DNA of 64,000 nucleotides from Bradyrhizobium arachidis (lineage in GTDB: Bacteria > Pseudomonadota > Alphaproteobacteria > Rhizobiales > Xanthobacteraceae). The notes beneath the pieces were generated by a model. It was not told where the DNA came from, did not search any database, and saw nothing but the letters and a program-made list of their open reading frames with translations. The stretch is taken from contig NZ_CP077970.1 in the NCBI RefSeq assembly GCF_024758505.1, positions 5,890,001 to 5,954,000 of the forward strand, given 5' to 3'. The position numbers and the translations under genes were made by a program. This document shows positions 15,965 through 24,856 of the stretch, piece after piece. Within the stretch, counting starts at the first letter, position 1. Each line of letters begins with the position of its first letter.

Positions 15965-16960
15965 ATGCGCGAACAGGTCTTGCGTGTCGAAGATCTCCGA
16001 GCCGAATTTCGCATTCGTGCGGAATGGTATCCGGCCGTCGACGGCGTCTCCTTCACGCTCGATCGCAACGAGACGCTCGCTCTGGTCGGCGAATCCGGCT
16101 GCGGAAAATCGGTCACCGCACTCTCCATCATGGGTCTCGTGCCAGAGCCGCAAGGTCGCGTATCGGCGGGCCGTATCCTCCTCGACGGAACCGATCTGAG
16201 AACGATCGATGAGACGAAGTTCGAAGCTCTGCGCGGCGACCGCATGACGATGATCTTCCAGGAGCCGATGACGAGCCTGAATCCAGTGATGAGCATCGGC
16301 TCGCAGGTTGCGGAGGCGCTGCGCGTCCATCGCGGGCTGTCACGAGCGGATGCGGAAGCGAAGGCGCAAGCCGTTCTTGAGGAAGTGAAAATTCCGTCCG
16401 CCAAGCACCGCTTCCACGATTATCCGCATCAATTCTCGGGCGGCATGCGCCAACGCGTGATGATCGCGATGGCGCTCGCGTGCGAACCGACGCTGCTGCT
16501 CGCCGACGAACCGACGACCGCCCTCGATGTGACCATCCAAGCGCAGGTTCTCGGGCTGCTGGCTGACCTGAAGGGCCGCCACGGCATGGCCATGCTGTTC
16601 ATCACGCATAATCTCGGCGTCGTCGCTCAGATCGCCGATCGCGTTGCGGTGATGTATGCGGGCCAGATCGTCGAGGAATCGTCCGTGCAGGAGATCTTCG
16701 CAAGGCCCGCCCACCCCTATACGCGCGCGCTCTTCTCGGCGATTCCGCGCATGGATCGCGCGGCGCAGGTGCTCGCCGCCATTCCGGGCCGTGTGCCCCC
16801 CCTCAACGACATGCCGACGGGATGCCGCTTCGCCCCGCGCTGCCCGTTGCGCCGCCAAGGTTGCGAAGCCCCGCAGGTCCTGGCGGCCGCCGCCCCGCGA
16901 CACCTCGCCCGCTGTCACATCGCTACCAACACTTTCGCCAAGGAGCTTGCCCGTGCTTGA
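15965..16960 (+). CDS. Peptide/opine ABC transporter ATP-binding protein, DppD/OppD type
   Basis: ATPase of a family-5 ABC importer, 331 residues. Walker A is GESGCGKS, the signature is [14 protein letters not shown], Walker B is [12 protein letters not shown], and the C-terminal oligopeptide-transporter domain has the cysteine-rich [15 protein letters not shown] that is typical of OppD/DppD. The ATG at 15965 is preferred over an upstream GTG at 15935. It is unusual in being separated from its binding protein, permeases and partner ATPase (20434-24788) by four enzyme genes. Confidence 0.93.
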   Translation: MREQVLRVEDLRAEFRIRAEWYPAVDGVSFTLDRNETLALVGESGCGKSVTALSIMGLVPEPQGRVSAGRILLDGTDLRTIDETKFEALRGDRMTMIFQEPMTSLNPVMSIGSQVAEALRVHRGLSRADAEAKAQAVLEEVKIPSAKHRFHDYPHQFSGGMRQRVMIAMALACEPTLLLADEPTTALDVTIQAQVLGLLADLKGRHGMAMLFITHNLGVVAQIADRVAVMYAGQIVEESSVQEIFARPAHPYTRALFSAIPRMDRAAQVLAAIPGRVPPLNDMPTGCRFAPRCPLRRQGCEAPQVLAAAAPRHLARCHIATNTFAKELARA

Positions 16961-17648
16961 AGCATCTGGCCGGGTCGTGATGATCTCCGGCGCCTCGCGC
17001 GGCATCGGCCGCGCCGTGGTGGAGCGCCTGGTCGCTGGCGGTTATCGCGTCTCCGCTGGTGTGCGCGATTCCCGCGGACTGGTCGGATCCGACCGGCTGA
17101 TGCTGCATCGTTACGATGCGGAGTCATTGCCTTCGGCGGAAGCATGGGTTGCGGCGACGATCGATCGTTTCGGCCGGCTCGACGGCCTTATCAATGCTGC
17201 CGCAATCAATCCGGAAGCCAATCTCACCGATCCCGACGAGACGGCGCTCGACGCCATGATGCTGATCAACGTCAAGGCGCCGATGCGGCTCATTCGACTT
17301 GTGCTGCCGCACCTTGCCAAGAGCGGCGAAGGACGCGTGATCAACGTCGCCTCGATGTCGGGCAAGCGCGTCCGCAATCCCAATGCCGGTTATGCGATGA
17401 GCAAGTTTGCGCTCATCGCGCTCACCCATGCCGTGCGGCAATATGGCTGGGACCACGGCATCCGCGCGACTGCGATCTGCCCGAGTTTCGTCGCGACCGA
17501 CATGACCGCGCATGTCACCAAATGGCCGCGCGAAAAGATGAGCGATCCGCACGACATCGCCGAACTGATCGCGACGGTCCTGCGACTGCCCAACACCGCG
17601 ACCATCGCCGAACTGCTGGTCAATTGCCGGCTGGAGGACATGCTATGA
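16953..17648 (+). CDS. SDR-family oxidoreductase
   Basis: Short-chain dehydrogenase/reductase, 231 residues. The cofactor loop is SGASRGIGRAV (13-19 core) and the active site has NVASMSGKR followed by YAMSK (Tyr-x3-Lys). A GTG at 16953 with AAGGAG 7 bases upstream is the best start, overlapping the ATPase stop by 8 bases. The open frame continues far upstream, but that part is the ATPase gene read in another frame. It probably oxidises or reduces a product of the three-subunit dehydrogenase encoded next; the substrate is unknown. Confidence 0.9.
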   Translation: MLEASGRVVMISGASRGIGRAVVERLVAGGYRVSAGVRDSRGLVGSDRLMLHRYDAESLPSAEAWVAATIDRFGRLDGLINAAAINPEANLTDPDETALDAMMLINVKAPMRLIRLVLPHLAKSGEGRVINVASMSGKRVRNPNAGYAMSKFALIALTHAVRQYGWDHGIRATAICPSFVATDMTAHVTKWPREKMSDPHDIAELIATVLRLPNTATIAELLVNCRLEDML

Positions 17649-17932
17649 GATTGCAACGCCTGGCGGAGACGGACCGGCCCGCCGTGTCATTCATGCTCGA
17701 CGGTGCGCCCGTGGCTGCGCTCGAGGGAGACAGCCTTCTCACAGCCATTCTCGCGCAAGACGGCGGTTACCTGCGCGCGAGCGAATTCGGCGATGGCCTG
17801 CGGGCCGGCTTCTGCCTGATGGGGGCATGCCAGGATTGCTGGGTGAACGTCGAGGGGGGCGGCCGCGTGCGCGCCTGCACCACCCCGATAGCCGAGGGCA
17901 TGCGCGTGTCGCGCAGGATCGCGCAGCCATGA
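17645..17932 (+). CDS. Small [2Fe-2S] subunit, HcnA / opine-oxidase type
   Basis: A 95-residue ferredoxin-like protein (Fer2_4). The cysteines sit in FCLMGACQDCWVNVEG and RACTTPIAEGMRV, the plant-type [2Fe-2S] pattern seen in HcnA, in the N-terminus of sarcosine-oxidase alpha and in the small subunit of D-hydroxyproline and opine dehydrogenases. It carries electrons between two flavoprotein partners. Starts overlap: ATGA with the SDR stop, and 4 bases with the next gene. Confidence 0.9.
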   Translation: MRLQRLAETDRPAVSFMLDGAPVAALEGDSLLTAILAQDGGYLRASEFGDGLRAGFCLMGACQDCWVNVEGGGRVRACTTPIAEGMRVSRRIAQP

Positions 17933-19299
17933 GCATCGTCATCGTCGGCGCCGGTCCGGCCGGCACCCGCGCTGCAGAGGTTCTCGTCGGCGCCGGCGTG
18001 CAGCCAATCGTGATCGACGAAGCGCCGGACAATGGCGGTCGCATCTATCAACGCCAGCCAAACGGATTCCACCGCACCGCGCGCGCACTTTACGGCTTCG
18101 AGGCCAAGAAGGCGCGCGCCATACACGAGGCCTTCGATAAGCTGCGCACGTCGATCGACTTCCGCCCGCGAACGCTTGCATGGAACTTGCGGCCCGGCGT
18201 GATCGACACGATCTGCGACGGCAAGGCGAGCGCAATGCCGTTCGCGCAGACGATCCTTTGCACGGGGGCGATGGATCGGGTGATCCCGCTGCCGGGCTGG
18301 ACACTGCCAGGGGTCTTCACGTTGGGCGGATCACAGATTTCCTTGAAGGCGCAGGGCTGCGCCATCGGTGCGCGTGTCGCCTTTCTCGGGACCGGTCCCC
18401 TGCTCTATCTCGTTGCGTATCAATATGCCCGCGCCGGCGCCCAAGTTGCGGTCGTGCTCGATACGACGCCCTTCGCCACCAAGGCGGCCCAAGCGTTCGG
18501 ACTGATGCGTGGCGGCGCAACTTTCGCCAAAGGCCTTTATTACATCGCCTGGTTGCGCGCGCACGGCATCCCCATCTTCGAGGGCGTGACGCCGCTCGCG
18601 ATCGGGGGCGACGGCCAGGTCGAATCGCTGAGCTGGCGTGATATGAACGGTAACATGCACGAGGTGACAGCCGATGCCGTCGCGGTCGGCTTTGGGCTGA
18701 AGCCGGAAGCACAGCTCGCTGATCTCGCCGGGGTACCGTTCGACTTCGATCCCGTGCAGCACAATTGGGTGCCGCGCAAGGATCGGAGCGGGCAAACATC
18801 CGTCGAAGGCGTGTTCCTTGCTGGCGACGGCAACGGCATTCGGGGGGCCGACCTTGCCGAGGCGGCTGGCGCGCGCGCGGCCTGGGCTGTGCTGGCGGCG
18901 CGCGGCCTGGCGGTTGACGCGCGTGCCGTGGCACACCTTGATGCAACGCTGGGAGCCGGCGCCACCTTCCGTGCCGCATTGGAGCGCGCATTTCCATTTC
19001 CAGCAAAGCTCGCCGCCGACATGGCCGACGATACGATCCTTTGCCGCTGCGAGGTGATCACCGCGGGCGAATTGCGCGCCGCCGCGAAGGAAGCTCTCGC
19101 GACGCTTCCGCCATCGGAGGTCAATCGCGCCAAGGCCCTGACCCGTGTCGGCATGGGACGTTGCCAGGGTCGCGTCTGCGGCGCAGCCGCAGCCGAGATA
19201 CTGGCAACGACATTGTCCTGCCCGATCGAGCAGGTGGGTCGGCTGCGCGGGCAGCCGCCGGTCAAGCCGATCCCCATCCTTCCCGCGGAGGCCGCATGA
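17929..19299 (+). CDS. FAD/NAD(P)-dependent oxidoreductase, HcnB / OoxA / NoxA-type subunit
   Basis: Flavoprotein subunit of 456 residues. The FAD Rossmann motif VIVGAGPAGTRAAEVLVGAG is at the N-terminus, a second dinucleotide site is around VAFLGTGPLLYLVAYQYARAG, and the C-terminal Bfd-like [2Fe-2S] domain has ILCRCEVITAGE and GRCQGRVCGAAAAE. This matches the alpha subunit of octopine/nopaline oxidases and HcnB of hydrogen cyanide synthase. The ATG at 17929 overlaps the ferredoxin gene by 4 bases. It forms a membrane-associated complex with its neighbours that oxidises an amino-acid derivative. Confidence 0.92.
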   Translation: MSIVIVGAGPAGTRAAEVLVGAGVQPIVIDEAPDNGGRIYQRQPNGFHRTARALYGFEAKKARAIHEAFDKLRTSIDFRPRTLAWNLRPGVIDTICDGKASAMPFAQTILCTGAMDRVIPLPGWTLPGVFTLGGSQISLKAQGCAIGARVAFLGTGPLLYLVAYQYARAGAQVAVVLDTTPFATKAAQAFGLMRGGATFAKGLYYIAWLRAHGIPIFEGVTPLAIGGDGQVESLSWRDMNGNMHEVTADAVAVGFGLKPEAQLADLAGVPFDFDPVQHNWVPRKDRSGQTSVEGVFLAGDGNGIRGADLAEAAGARAAWAVLAARGLAVDARAVAHLDATLGAGATFRAALERAFPFPAKLAADMADDTILCRCEVITAGELRAAAKEALATLPPSEVNRAKALTRVGMGRCQGRVCGAAAAEILATTLSCPIEQVGRLRGQPPVKPIPILPAEAA

Positions 19300-20456
19300 G
19301 CGCGACAGCGACCGACGTATTGATCGTGGGCGGCGGCGGTGCCGGCTGCTCCACGGCCCTGCATCTCGCAAAACGCGGTGTGCGATGCATCCTGCTCGAG
19401 CGCGGCCAGATCGGCGGGCAAGCCAGCGGCGTCAACTACGGCGGCGTACGCCAACAGGGCCGACATCCGGCCGAGTTGCCGCTCGCCCGACGCTCCCGCG
19501 ACATCTGGGCCAGGCTGCCGGAGCTCATCGGCACCGACTGCGAATTCGAGGTGACCGGACACCTGAAGCTGGCGCGCAACGAGGCCGAGGAAGCCGACCT
19601 CATCGCCTATCTCGACGTCGCCAAGGCCAACGGACTGCCGCTGATCATGATCGGCGGCAACGCCATCCATCAGCAATATCCGTGGCTCGGCCCTGACGTC
19701 GTGGCCGGCTCGTTCGCGCCCGACGATGGCGCCGCGAACCCGCGCCTTTTGAGCCCCGCTCTGGCGCGCGCCGCGCGCGATGCCGGCGCCGATATCCGCG
19801 AGTTCACGCCAGTCGGCAAGCTGGCCCATGACGGCACTCAGTTCATCGTGACATCGGGCGAGCAGGAATTTCGCGCCCGCTATCTCGTCAACACGGCCGG
19901 CTACTGGGGCAGCGCAGTCGCCAAGGCATTCGGCGAGCAGGTGCCGGTGTCGCCGCTCAATCCCAACATGCTCGTGACCGAGCCTTTGCCCTACTTCATC
20001 ACGCCCAATCTGGGCGTCGTTGGCGGCGACGTCTACCTGCGTCAAATCCGACGCGGCAACGTGATCTTCGGCGGCGGCCGCGGGCACTCCGATCCGGATG
20101 TTCCGTCGTCACGGCCGTCGCCCGAGGCAAGTTATGTCGTCATGGCGAAGGCGCTGCAGCTCGTGCCGCAGCTCGCCGGCGTGCAGGTGATCCGCAGTTG
20201 GACGGGCATCGACGGAGAGACGCCGGACGATATTCCGGTCATCGGACTGAGCCGCACCACGCCCGGCCTGTTTCATGCTTTTGGATTCTCCGGTCACGGC
20301 TTCCAGCTCGGCCCGGCCGTCGGGGCCATCATGAGCGAGCTCGTCCTCGACGGACACACGGACGTCCCGCTCGAGCCGTTCCGCATCGATCGTTTTGCAG
20401 CGGATCAATCATTCAACCAGCAGGGACAGAGACATGACGCTTCGCATCACGCTTAG
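19296..20456 (+). CDS. FAD-dependent oxidoreductase (DAO family), HcnC / OoxB-type catalytic subunit
   Basis: Catalytic flavoprotein of 386 residues from the D-amino-acid oxidase/glycine oxidase fold. The FAD site is DVLIVGGGGAGCSTALHLAKRG, with GGQASGVNYGGVR-type loop and the C-terminal SGHGFQLGPAVGAIMSELVLDG that closes the FAD pocket. It should oxidise a secondary amine or D-amino-acid-type C-N bond, passing electrons through the [2Fe-2S] and HcnB-like subunits to the respiratory chain. The start overlaps the previous stop by 4 bases; the end overlaps the binding-protein gene by 23 bases. Confidence 0.92.
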   Translation: MSATATDVLIVGGGGAGCSTALHLAKRGVRCILLERGQIGGQASGVNYGGVRQQGRHPAELPLARRSRDIWARLPELIGTDCEFEVTGHLKLARNEAEEADLIAYLDVAKANGLPLIMIGGNAIHQQYPWLGPDVVAGSFAPDDGAANPRLLSPALARAARDAGADIREFTPVGKLAHDGTQFIVTSGEQEFRARYLVNTAGYWGSAVAKAFGEQVPVSPLNPNMLVTEPLPYFITPNLGVVGGDVYLRQIRRGNVIFGGGRGHSDPDVPSSRPSPEASYVVMAKALQLVPQLAGVQVIRSWTGIDGETPDDIPVIGLSRTTPGLFHAFGFSGHGFQLGPAVGAIMSELVLDGHTDVPLEPFRIDRFAADQSFNQQGQRHDASHHA

Positions 20457-21984
20457 TGCGGCACTCACCGCCGCCACCCTCGTTACGATACCTGCTTCCG
20501 CAGCGCCAAAGACCGATCTGAAAGTCGGCATGGCCGCCCAGGATGTCGGCCAGCTCGATCCTCATCGCGCGGTCAGCACGATCGACCGCACCGTGGTGGC
20601 CTGGATATACAACGGCCTCGTGCGCTTCAAGCCGGGGACGATGGATCCCAAGCAGATCGAGCCGGATCTCGCGGAGAAATGGGAATCGAGTTCCGACAAG
20701 CTCGACTGGACGTTCCATCTGCGTCACGGCGTCAAGTTTCACGGCGACTTCGGCGAGCTGACCGCCGACGACGTCGTCTTCAGCCTGAAGAGGGCAAGTG
20801 ACGCCAAGACGTCAGCCTTCTCCGCCGACTTCGCAGCGTTCAAGACCATCGAGGCAACGGATCCCTACACGGTCCACATCGTGCTGGCGCGGCAGGTGCC
20901 GAGCCTGCTCGGGCTGGTCACCAACTATTCGGGTGGCTACATCGTCAGCCGCAAGGCAGTTGAGAAGTATGGCGCGGACTTCACGCGCAACCCCGTCGGT
21001 ACCGGGCCGTTCGCGTTTGTCTCCGACACCCCGAACCAGTCGCTCGAACTTGCAGCCTTCGGCGGCTATTTCAGAGGCAAGCCGAAGCTCGAGCACGTGA
21101 GCTATCGCTACATTCCCTCCGATTCCTCTCGCGACCTCGCTTTCCAGAACGGCGAAATCGATCTCATCTACGGCAAGCAGGATCAGGCCTGGATCAACCG
21201 CATCCGCGCATTGCCGAACTCGGTCGTCGACGTGTTCGAGCCCGGCGAGCTCGCCAATCTCAGTCTCAATATCACGGCGAAACCGCTCGACGACCTCCGC
21301 GTGCGGCAGGCGATCGCCTACGCCGTCAACCGGCCGGAGCTCGTGAAGTGGCAGGGCGCCGACACCGCGCGATCCGGCCAGAGCGTGATTCCGGCGGGCT
21401 ATCTCGGATCGTCAAATGATGTCGGCCTCGTCGCCACTGACGTCGCCAAGGCCAAGGCGCTGCTCAAAGATGCCGGCTATCCCGACGGCGTGACGATCAA
21501 GATCATCCACACGCAGTTGCCGCAAATGCTGGGCAGCATGCAGGTCGTGCAGGCGCAGCTCCGCAAGGCGGGCATCAATCTCGATATCCAGGTCGTCGAT
21601 CACGCTACCTTCCATCAGCAGATTCGCAAGGATCTGAGCCCGATCGTGTACTACGCGGCGGCGCGCTTTCCCGTGGCGGACATCTACCTGACCCAGTTCT
21701 TCCATTCGGCCAGCATCGTCGGAAAGCCGACGGCGGTCACCAATTTCAGCCACTGCGACGTGGCGGACAAGGAGATCGACGCCGCCAAGACCGAGACCGA
21801 TACCGAGAAGCAGGTTGCGCTCTGGGTCGAGGCCCAGAAGAAGATCGTCGCGGCCGTCTGCGCCGTTCCGCTGGCCGAGGCCTTGCAGATCTGGGCGCAC
21901 CGCACCGACCTCGACTACGGCTACGAGTTGAAGGCGTCGCTGTCGCTCGGTCCGCTCTTGACGGAAGCGACGCACTTCAAGTGA
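20434..21984 (+). CDS. Family-5 ABC transporter substrate-binding protein
   Basis: Periplasmic binding protein of the oligopeptide/dipeptide/opine (SBP_bac_5) family, 516 residues. The signal peptide is MTLRITLSAALTAATLVTIP followed by an ASA-type cleavage site. The family segment DLAEKWESSSDKLDWTFHLRHGVKFHG is at about 70-95. The ATG at 20434 follows an AGGGA ribosome site. The cognate ligand is likely the same compound that the HcnABC-like dehydrogenase oxidises, because all genes overlap in one operon. Confidence 0.94.
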   Translation: MTLRITLSAALTAATLVTIPASAAPKTDLKVGMAAQDVGQLDPHRAVSTIDRTVVAWIYNGLVRFKPGTMDPKQIEPDLAEKWESSSDKLDWTFHLRHGVKFHGDFGELTADDVVFSLKRASDAKTSAFSADFAAFKTIEATDPYTVHIVLARQVPSLLGLVTNYSGGYIVSRKAVEKYGADFTRNPVGTGPFAFVSDTPNQSLELAAFGGYFRGKPKLEHVSYRYIPSDSSRDLAFQNGEIDLIYGKQDQAWINRIRALPNSVVDVFEPGELANLSLNITAKPLDDLRVRQAIAYAVNRPELVKWQGADTARSGQSVIPAGYLGSSNDVGLVATDVAKAKALLKDAGYPDGVTIKIIHTQLPQMLGSMQVVQAQLRKAGINLDIQVVDHATFHQQIRKDLSPIVYYAAARFPVADIYLTQFFHSASIVGKPTAVTNFSHCDVADKEIDAAKTETDTEKQVALWVEAQKKIVAAVCAVPLAEALQIWAHRTDLDYGYELKASLSLGPLLTEATHFK

Positions 21985-22015
21985 GGTCAGCGCGAGCAAA
22001 CCAAGGGATCGTCCG

Positions 22016-22954
22016 GTGATTGGCTTCATCATCCGAAGATTGCTGGCGTCGATACCGACACTGCTCGCGGTATTGACGCTCGTCTTTCTGCTGGTGCGCG
22101 TGGTTCCGGGCGATCCCGCGATCGCCATCCTGGGCGATCGAGCGACCCCGGAAACGCTCTCGGCCCTGCGCGCCGAACTCGGCCTCGATCGCTGGATCGG
22201 TACGCAATATTTCGAGTTCCTCGGTCATGCCTTGCGCGGCGATCTCGGCACCAGCATGGTCACGCATCGTGCAGTCTGGACCGAAATTGCCGAAGCTTTG
22301 CCGCACACCATCGTGTTGACGCTGGCGGCCATGGCGATCGGATGCCTGGTCGGCATTCCAGCGGGCGTCTGGGCTGCCCTCCACCGCAATGGCACGATCG
22401 ACGTCCTGACGCGGCTGCTGTCATTGCTCGGGTTGTCCTTCCCCGTCTTTGTCTCCGGCATTTTTCTGCTCATCGTCTTCGCGTTGCAGCTGCACCTTTT
22501 TCCGGTGATCGGCAATCCGCGCCCCGGCGACTGGATCGACGGCCTGCACAAGCTCGTCCTGCCCGCGATAACCCTTGGCATCGTGATGGCGGCTTATGTC
22601 GTCCGCGTGACGCGCAGCTCAATGCTTCAGGTACTCGGCGAGGATTACATCCGCACCGCGCGCGCAAAAGGCGTTCCACGGCGCAGCATCATCTGGCGCC
22701 ACGGCTTGTCCAATGCCCTGATCCCCGTGGTCACCGTGGTGGGCCTCTATGTCGGCATCCTCATCGGCAATTCGGTGCTCACCGAGATCGTCTTCAACCG
22801 CCCTGGCCTGGGCAAGGTGATCGTCAGCGCGCTGACCCAGCGCGACTACACCATGTTGCAGGGCATGATGGTGATCTATTGTTTCCTGATCGTCGTCGTG
22901 AACCTGATCACCGACCTCAGCTATGGGCTCATCGATCCGAGGGTTAAGCAATGA
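22016..22954 (+). CDS. Peptide/opine ABC transporter permease, DppB type
   Basis: Inner-membrane permease of 312 residues with about six helices. The DppB hallmarks are the N-terminal IIRRLLASIPTLLAVLTLVF helix, VPGDPA shortly after it, and the EAA loop EDYIRTARAKGVPRRSIIWRH. It starts with GTG at 22016 and overlaps the DppC-type gene by 4 bases. Confidence 0.95.
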   Translation: MIGFIIRRLLASIPTLLAVLTLVFLLVRVVPGDPAIAILGDRATPETLSALRAELGLDRWIGTQYFEFLGHALRGDLGTSMVTHRAVWTEIAEALPHTIVLTLAAMAIGCLVGIPAGVWAALHRNGTIDVLTRLLSLLGLSFPVFVSGIFLLIVFALQLHLFPVIGNPRPGDWIDGLHKLVLPAITLGIVMAAYVVRVTRSSMLQVLGEDYIRTARAKGVPRRSIIWRHGLSNALIPVVTVVGLYVGILIGNSVLTEIVFNRPGLGKVIVSALTQRDYTMLQGMMVIYCFLIVVVNLITDLSYGLIDPRVKQ

Positions 22955-23817
22955 CCGATGTGGCCGTTTCCGCCCCACCTTCAACACGCCGTGCCGTGAT
23001 CGGCCGGTTCTTGAGCGATCCCACGACACTGGCCGGCGTCATTCTCTGCGCGATCGTCGTAGCCGGCGCGCTGCTGGCGCCATGGCTTTCCCCACACGAT
23101 CCCCTCGAACAGAACATACTCGATCGCCTGGCGGGACCCGGGTCCGACTATCTGCTCGGCACCGACCAATTCGGGCGTGACGTGCTGTCACGGCTGCTTT
23201 GGGGCGCCCGGGTATCCCTGCTGGTATCCTTTCTTTCTATCGCCAGTGCCGTCGTTATCGGTGGGGCGATCGGTATGATCAGCGGCTATATCGGCGGCCG
23301 CTTCGATCTCGTGACCATGCAGGTGATGGACGTCCTGCTGTCGTTTCCGAGCCTGATCCTCGGCATGATCATGGTGGCGCTGCTTGGGTCGAGTATCACA
23401 AATCTCGTCGTTGCCATTGCGCTCACGGCGATCGCCCCGTTCGCGCGCATCGCGCGCGCACCGGTCCTGGTGCTCAAGGAGCGCGCCTTCATCGAGGCCG
23501 GCCGCGCGCTCGGCTTCTCGCATCTGCGCATCCTGCTCGTGCATGTGCTGCCGAACATCGTCACCGACCTCCTGGTCATGGGCACGCTCTGGATGGCGAC
23601 AGCGGTCCGCACCGAGGCCTCGCTTTCCTTCATCGGGCTCGGCGTCAAGCCGCCGACGCCGACCTGGGGCGGCATGATGCGGGACGGATTTGAGAACATC
23701 CTCGATTCGGCATGGCTGTGCATCTGGCCGGGCCTGGCTATTCTTGTCCTGGTTTTGGGACTGAACCTCGTCGGTGATGGCCTTTGTGATATCACCGATC
23801 CCAAGGCGACCCAATGA
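22951..23817 (+). CDS. Peptide/opine ABC transporter permease, DppC type
   Basis: Second channel subunit, 288 residues. It shows the DppC pattern: PWLSPHDPLEQ after the first helix, LLGTDQFGRDVLSRLLWGAR, the EAA loop FIEAGRALGFSHLRILLVHV, and TEASLSFIGLGVKPPTPTWG near the end. It overlaps both neighbours by 4 bases (ATGA), so the transporter genes are translationally coupled. Confidence 0.95.
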   Translation: MTDVAVSAPPSTRRAVIGRFLSDPTTLAGVILCAIVVAGALLAPWLSPHDPLEQNILDRLAGPGSDYLLGTDQFGRDVLSRLLWGARVSLLVSFLSIASAVVIGGAIGMISGYIGGRFDLVTMQVMDVLLSFPSLILGMIMVALLGSSITNLVVAIALTAIAPFARIARAPVLVLKERAFIEAGRALGFSHLRILLVHVLPNIVTDLLVMGTLWMATAVRTEASLSFIGLGVKPPTPTWGGMMRDGFENILDSAWLCIWPGLAILVLVLGLNLVGDGLCDITDPKATQ

Positions 23818-24788
23818 CCACGTCCGAAGCTTTGCTCGAGGTTTGCGACCTCGCCAAGCATTTCACGGTGACCAAAGGCTTCCCGCGCCCGGTCACGACG
23901 ACAGTCCGCGCCGTCGACGGCGTCAGCTTCGCGGTCACGCGCGGCGAGGCGTTCGGCCTGGTCGGCGAATCCGGCTGTGGCAAGTCGACCGCAGCGCGCG
24001 CCGTCCTGCGTCTGATTCCGCCGGACGCCGGCCGCGTGCGCTTTGCTGGCATCGACGTAACCGACGCACACGGATCCGCGCTGCAGGGGCTGCGTCGTCG
24101 CATGCAGATCGTATTCCAGGATCCCTATTCGTCGCTCAATCCGCGGCGCACGATCGGCCAGGCCTTGACAGAGCCGCTTGGCGTGCATGGTCTTGCCCAC
24201 GGCCGTGCCGCGCGCGACCGCGCAGTCGCGTTGCTGGAGGAGGTCGGCCTGCCGCCGTCTGCCTACGACCGCCACCCGCACGAGTTTTCCGGCGGGCAGC
24301 GTCAACGCGTCGGAATCGCCCGTGCACTGTCTGTCGAACCCGAGCTCATCGTTGCCGACGAGCCGGTTTCCGCGCTCGACGTCTCCGTGCAGGCACAAGT
24401 GCTATTGCTGCTGAAAGATCTGCAGGCGCGGCGCGGCCTGACATTCGTATTCGTCAGTCACGATCTCGGTGTCATCAGGTGGTTCTGCTCGCGCGTCGCG
24501 GTCATGTATCTCGGACGTATCGTGGAGGACGGCCCGGTCTCACGCGTGTTCGGCGCACCGCGCCATCCCTATACGCGCATGCTGCGTGATGCGTCGCCCA
24601 TCCCCGATCCGGGCATCCGGGGCCAACTGCCGCGCATCGTCGGCGAAATTCCTTCCGCCGCCAATCCACCGGCAGGTTGTCACTTTCATCCCCGTTGCCC
24701 CCGCGCATCGGAGGTGTGCCGCACTGTGTATCCGCAATGGCGGTCTGATGGTGATAGCGGTATCGCCTGTCACCATCCAGAGGACTGA
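23814..24788 (+). CDS. Peptide/opine ABC transporter ATP-binding protein, DppF/OppF type
   Basis: Second ATPase of the importer, 324 residues. Walker A is GESGCGKST, the signature is FSGGQRQRVGIARA, Walker B is LIVADEPVSALD, and the C-terminal domain has the AGCHFHPRCPRASEVC cysteine motif. It pairs with the DppD-type ATPase encoded 7 kb upstream at the start of the operon. It is the last gene of the operon and converges on phaC with 68 bases between them. Confidence 0.95.
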   Translation: MTTSEALLEVCDLAKHFTVTKGFPRPVTTTVRAVDGVSFAVTRGEAFGLVGESGCGKSTAARAVLRLIPPDAGRVRFAGIDVTDAHGSALQGLRRRMQIVFQDPYSSLNPRRTIGQALTEPLGVHGLAHGRAARDRAVALLEEVGLPPSAYDRHPHEFSGGQRQRVGIARALSVEPELIVADEPVSALDVSVQAQVLLLLKDLQARRGLTFVFVSHDLGVIRWFCSRVAVMYLGRIVEDGPVSRVFGAPRHPYTRMLRDASPIPDPGIRGQLPRIVGEIPSAANPPAGCHFHPRCPRASEVCRTVYPQWRSDGDSGIACHHPED

Positions 24789-24856
24789 TCGGCGCGGTAA
24801 CCGCGGCGCACCTTCACGAGGCAATCCTGTAGCCAGCCGGATTCCCGAGAGTTCCG

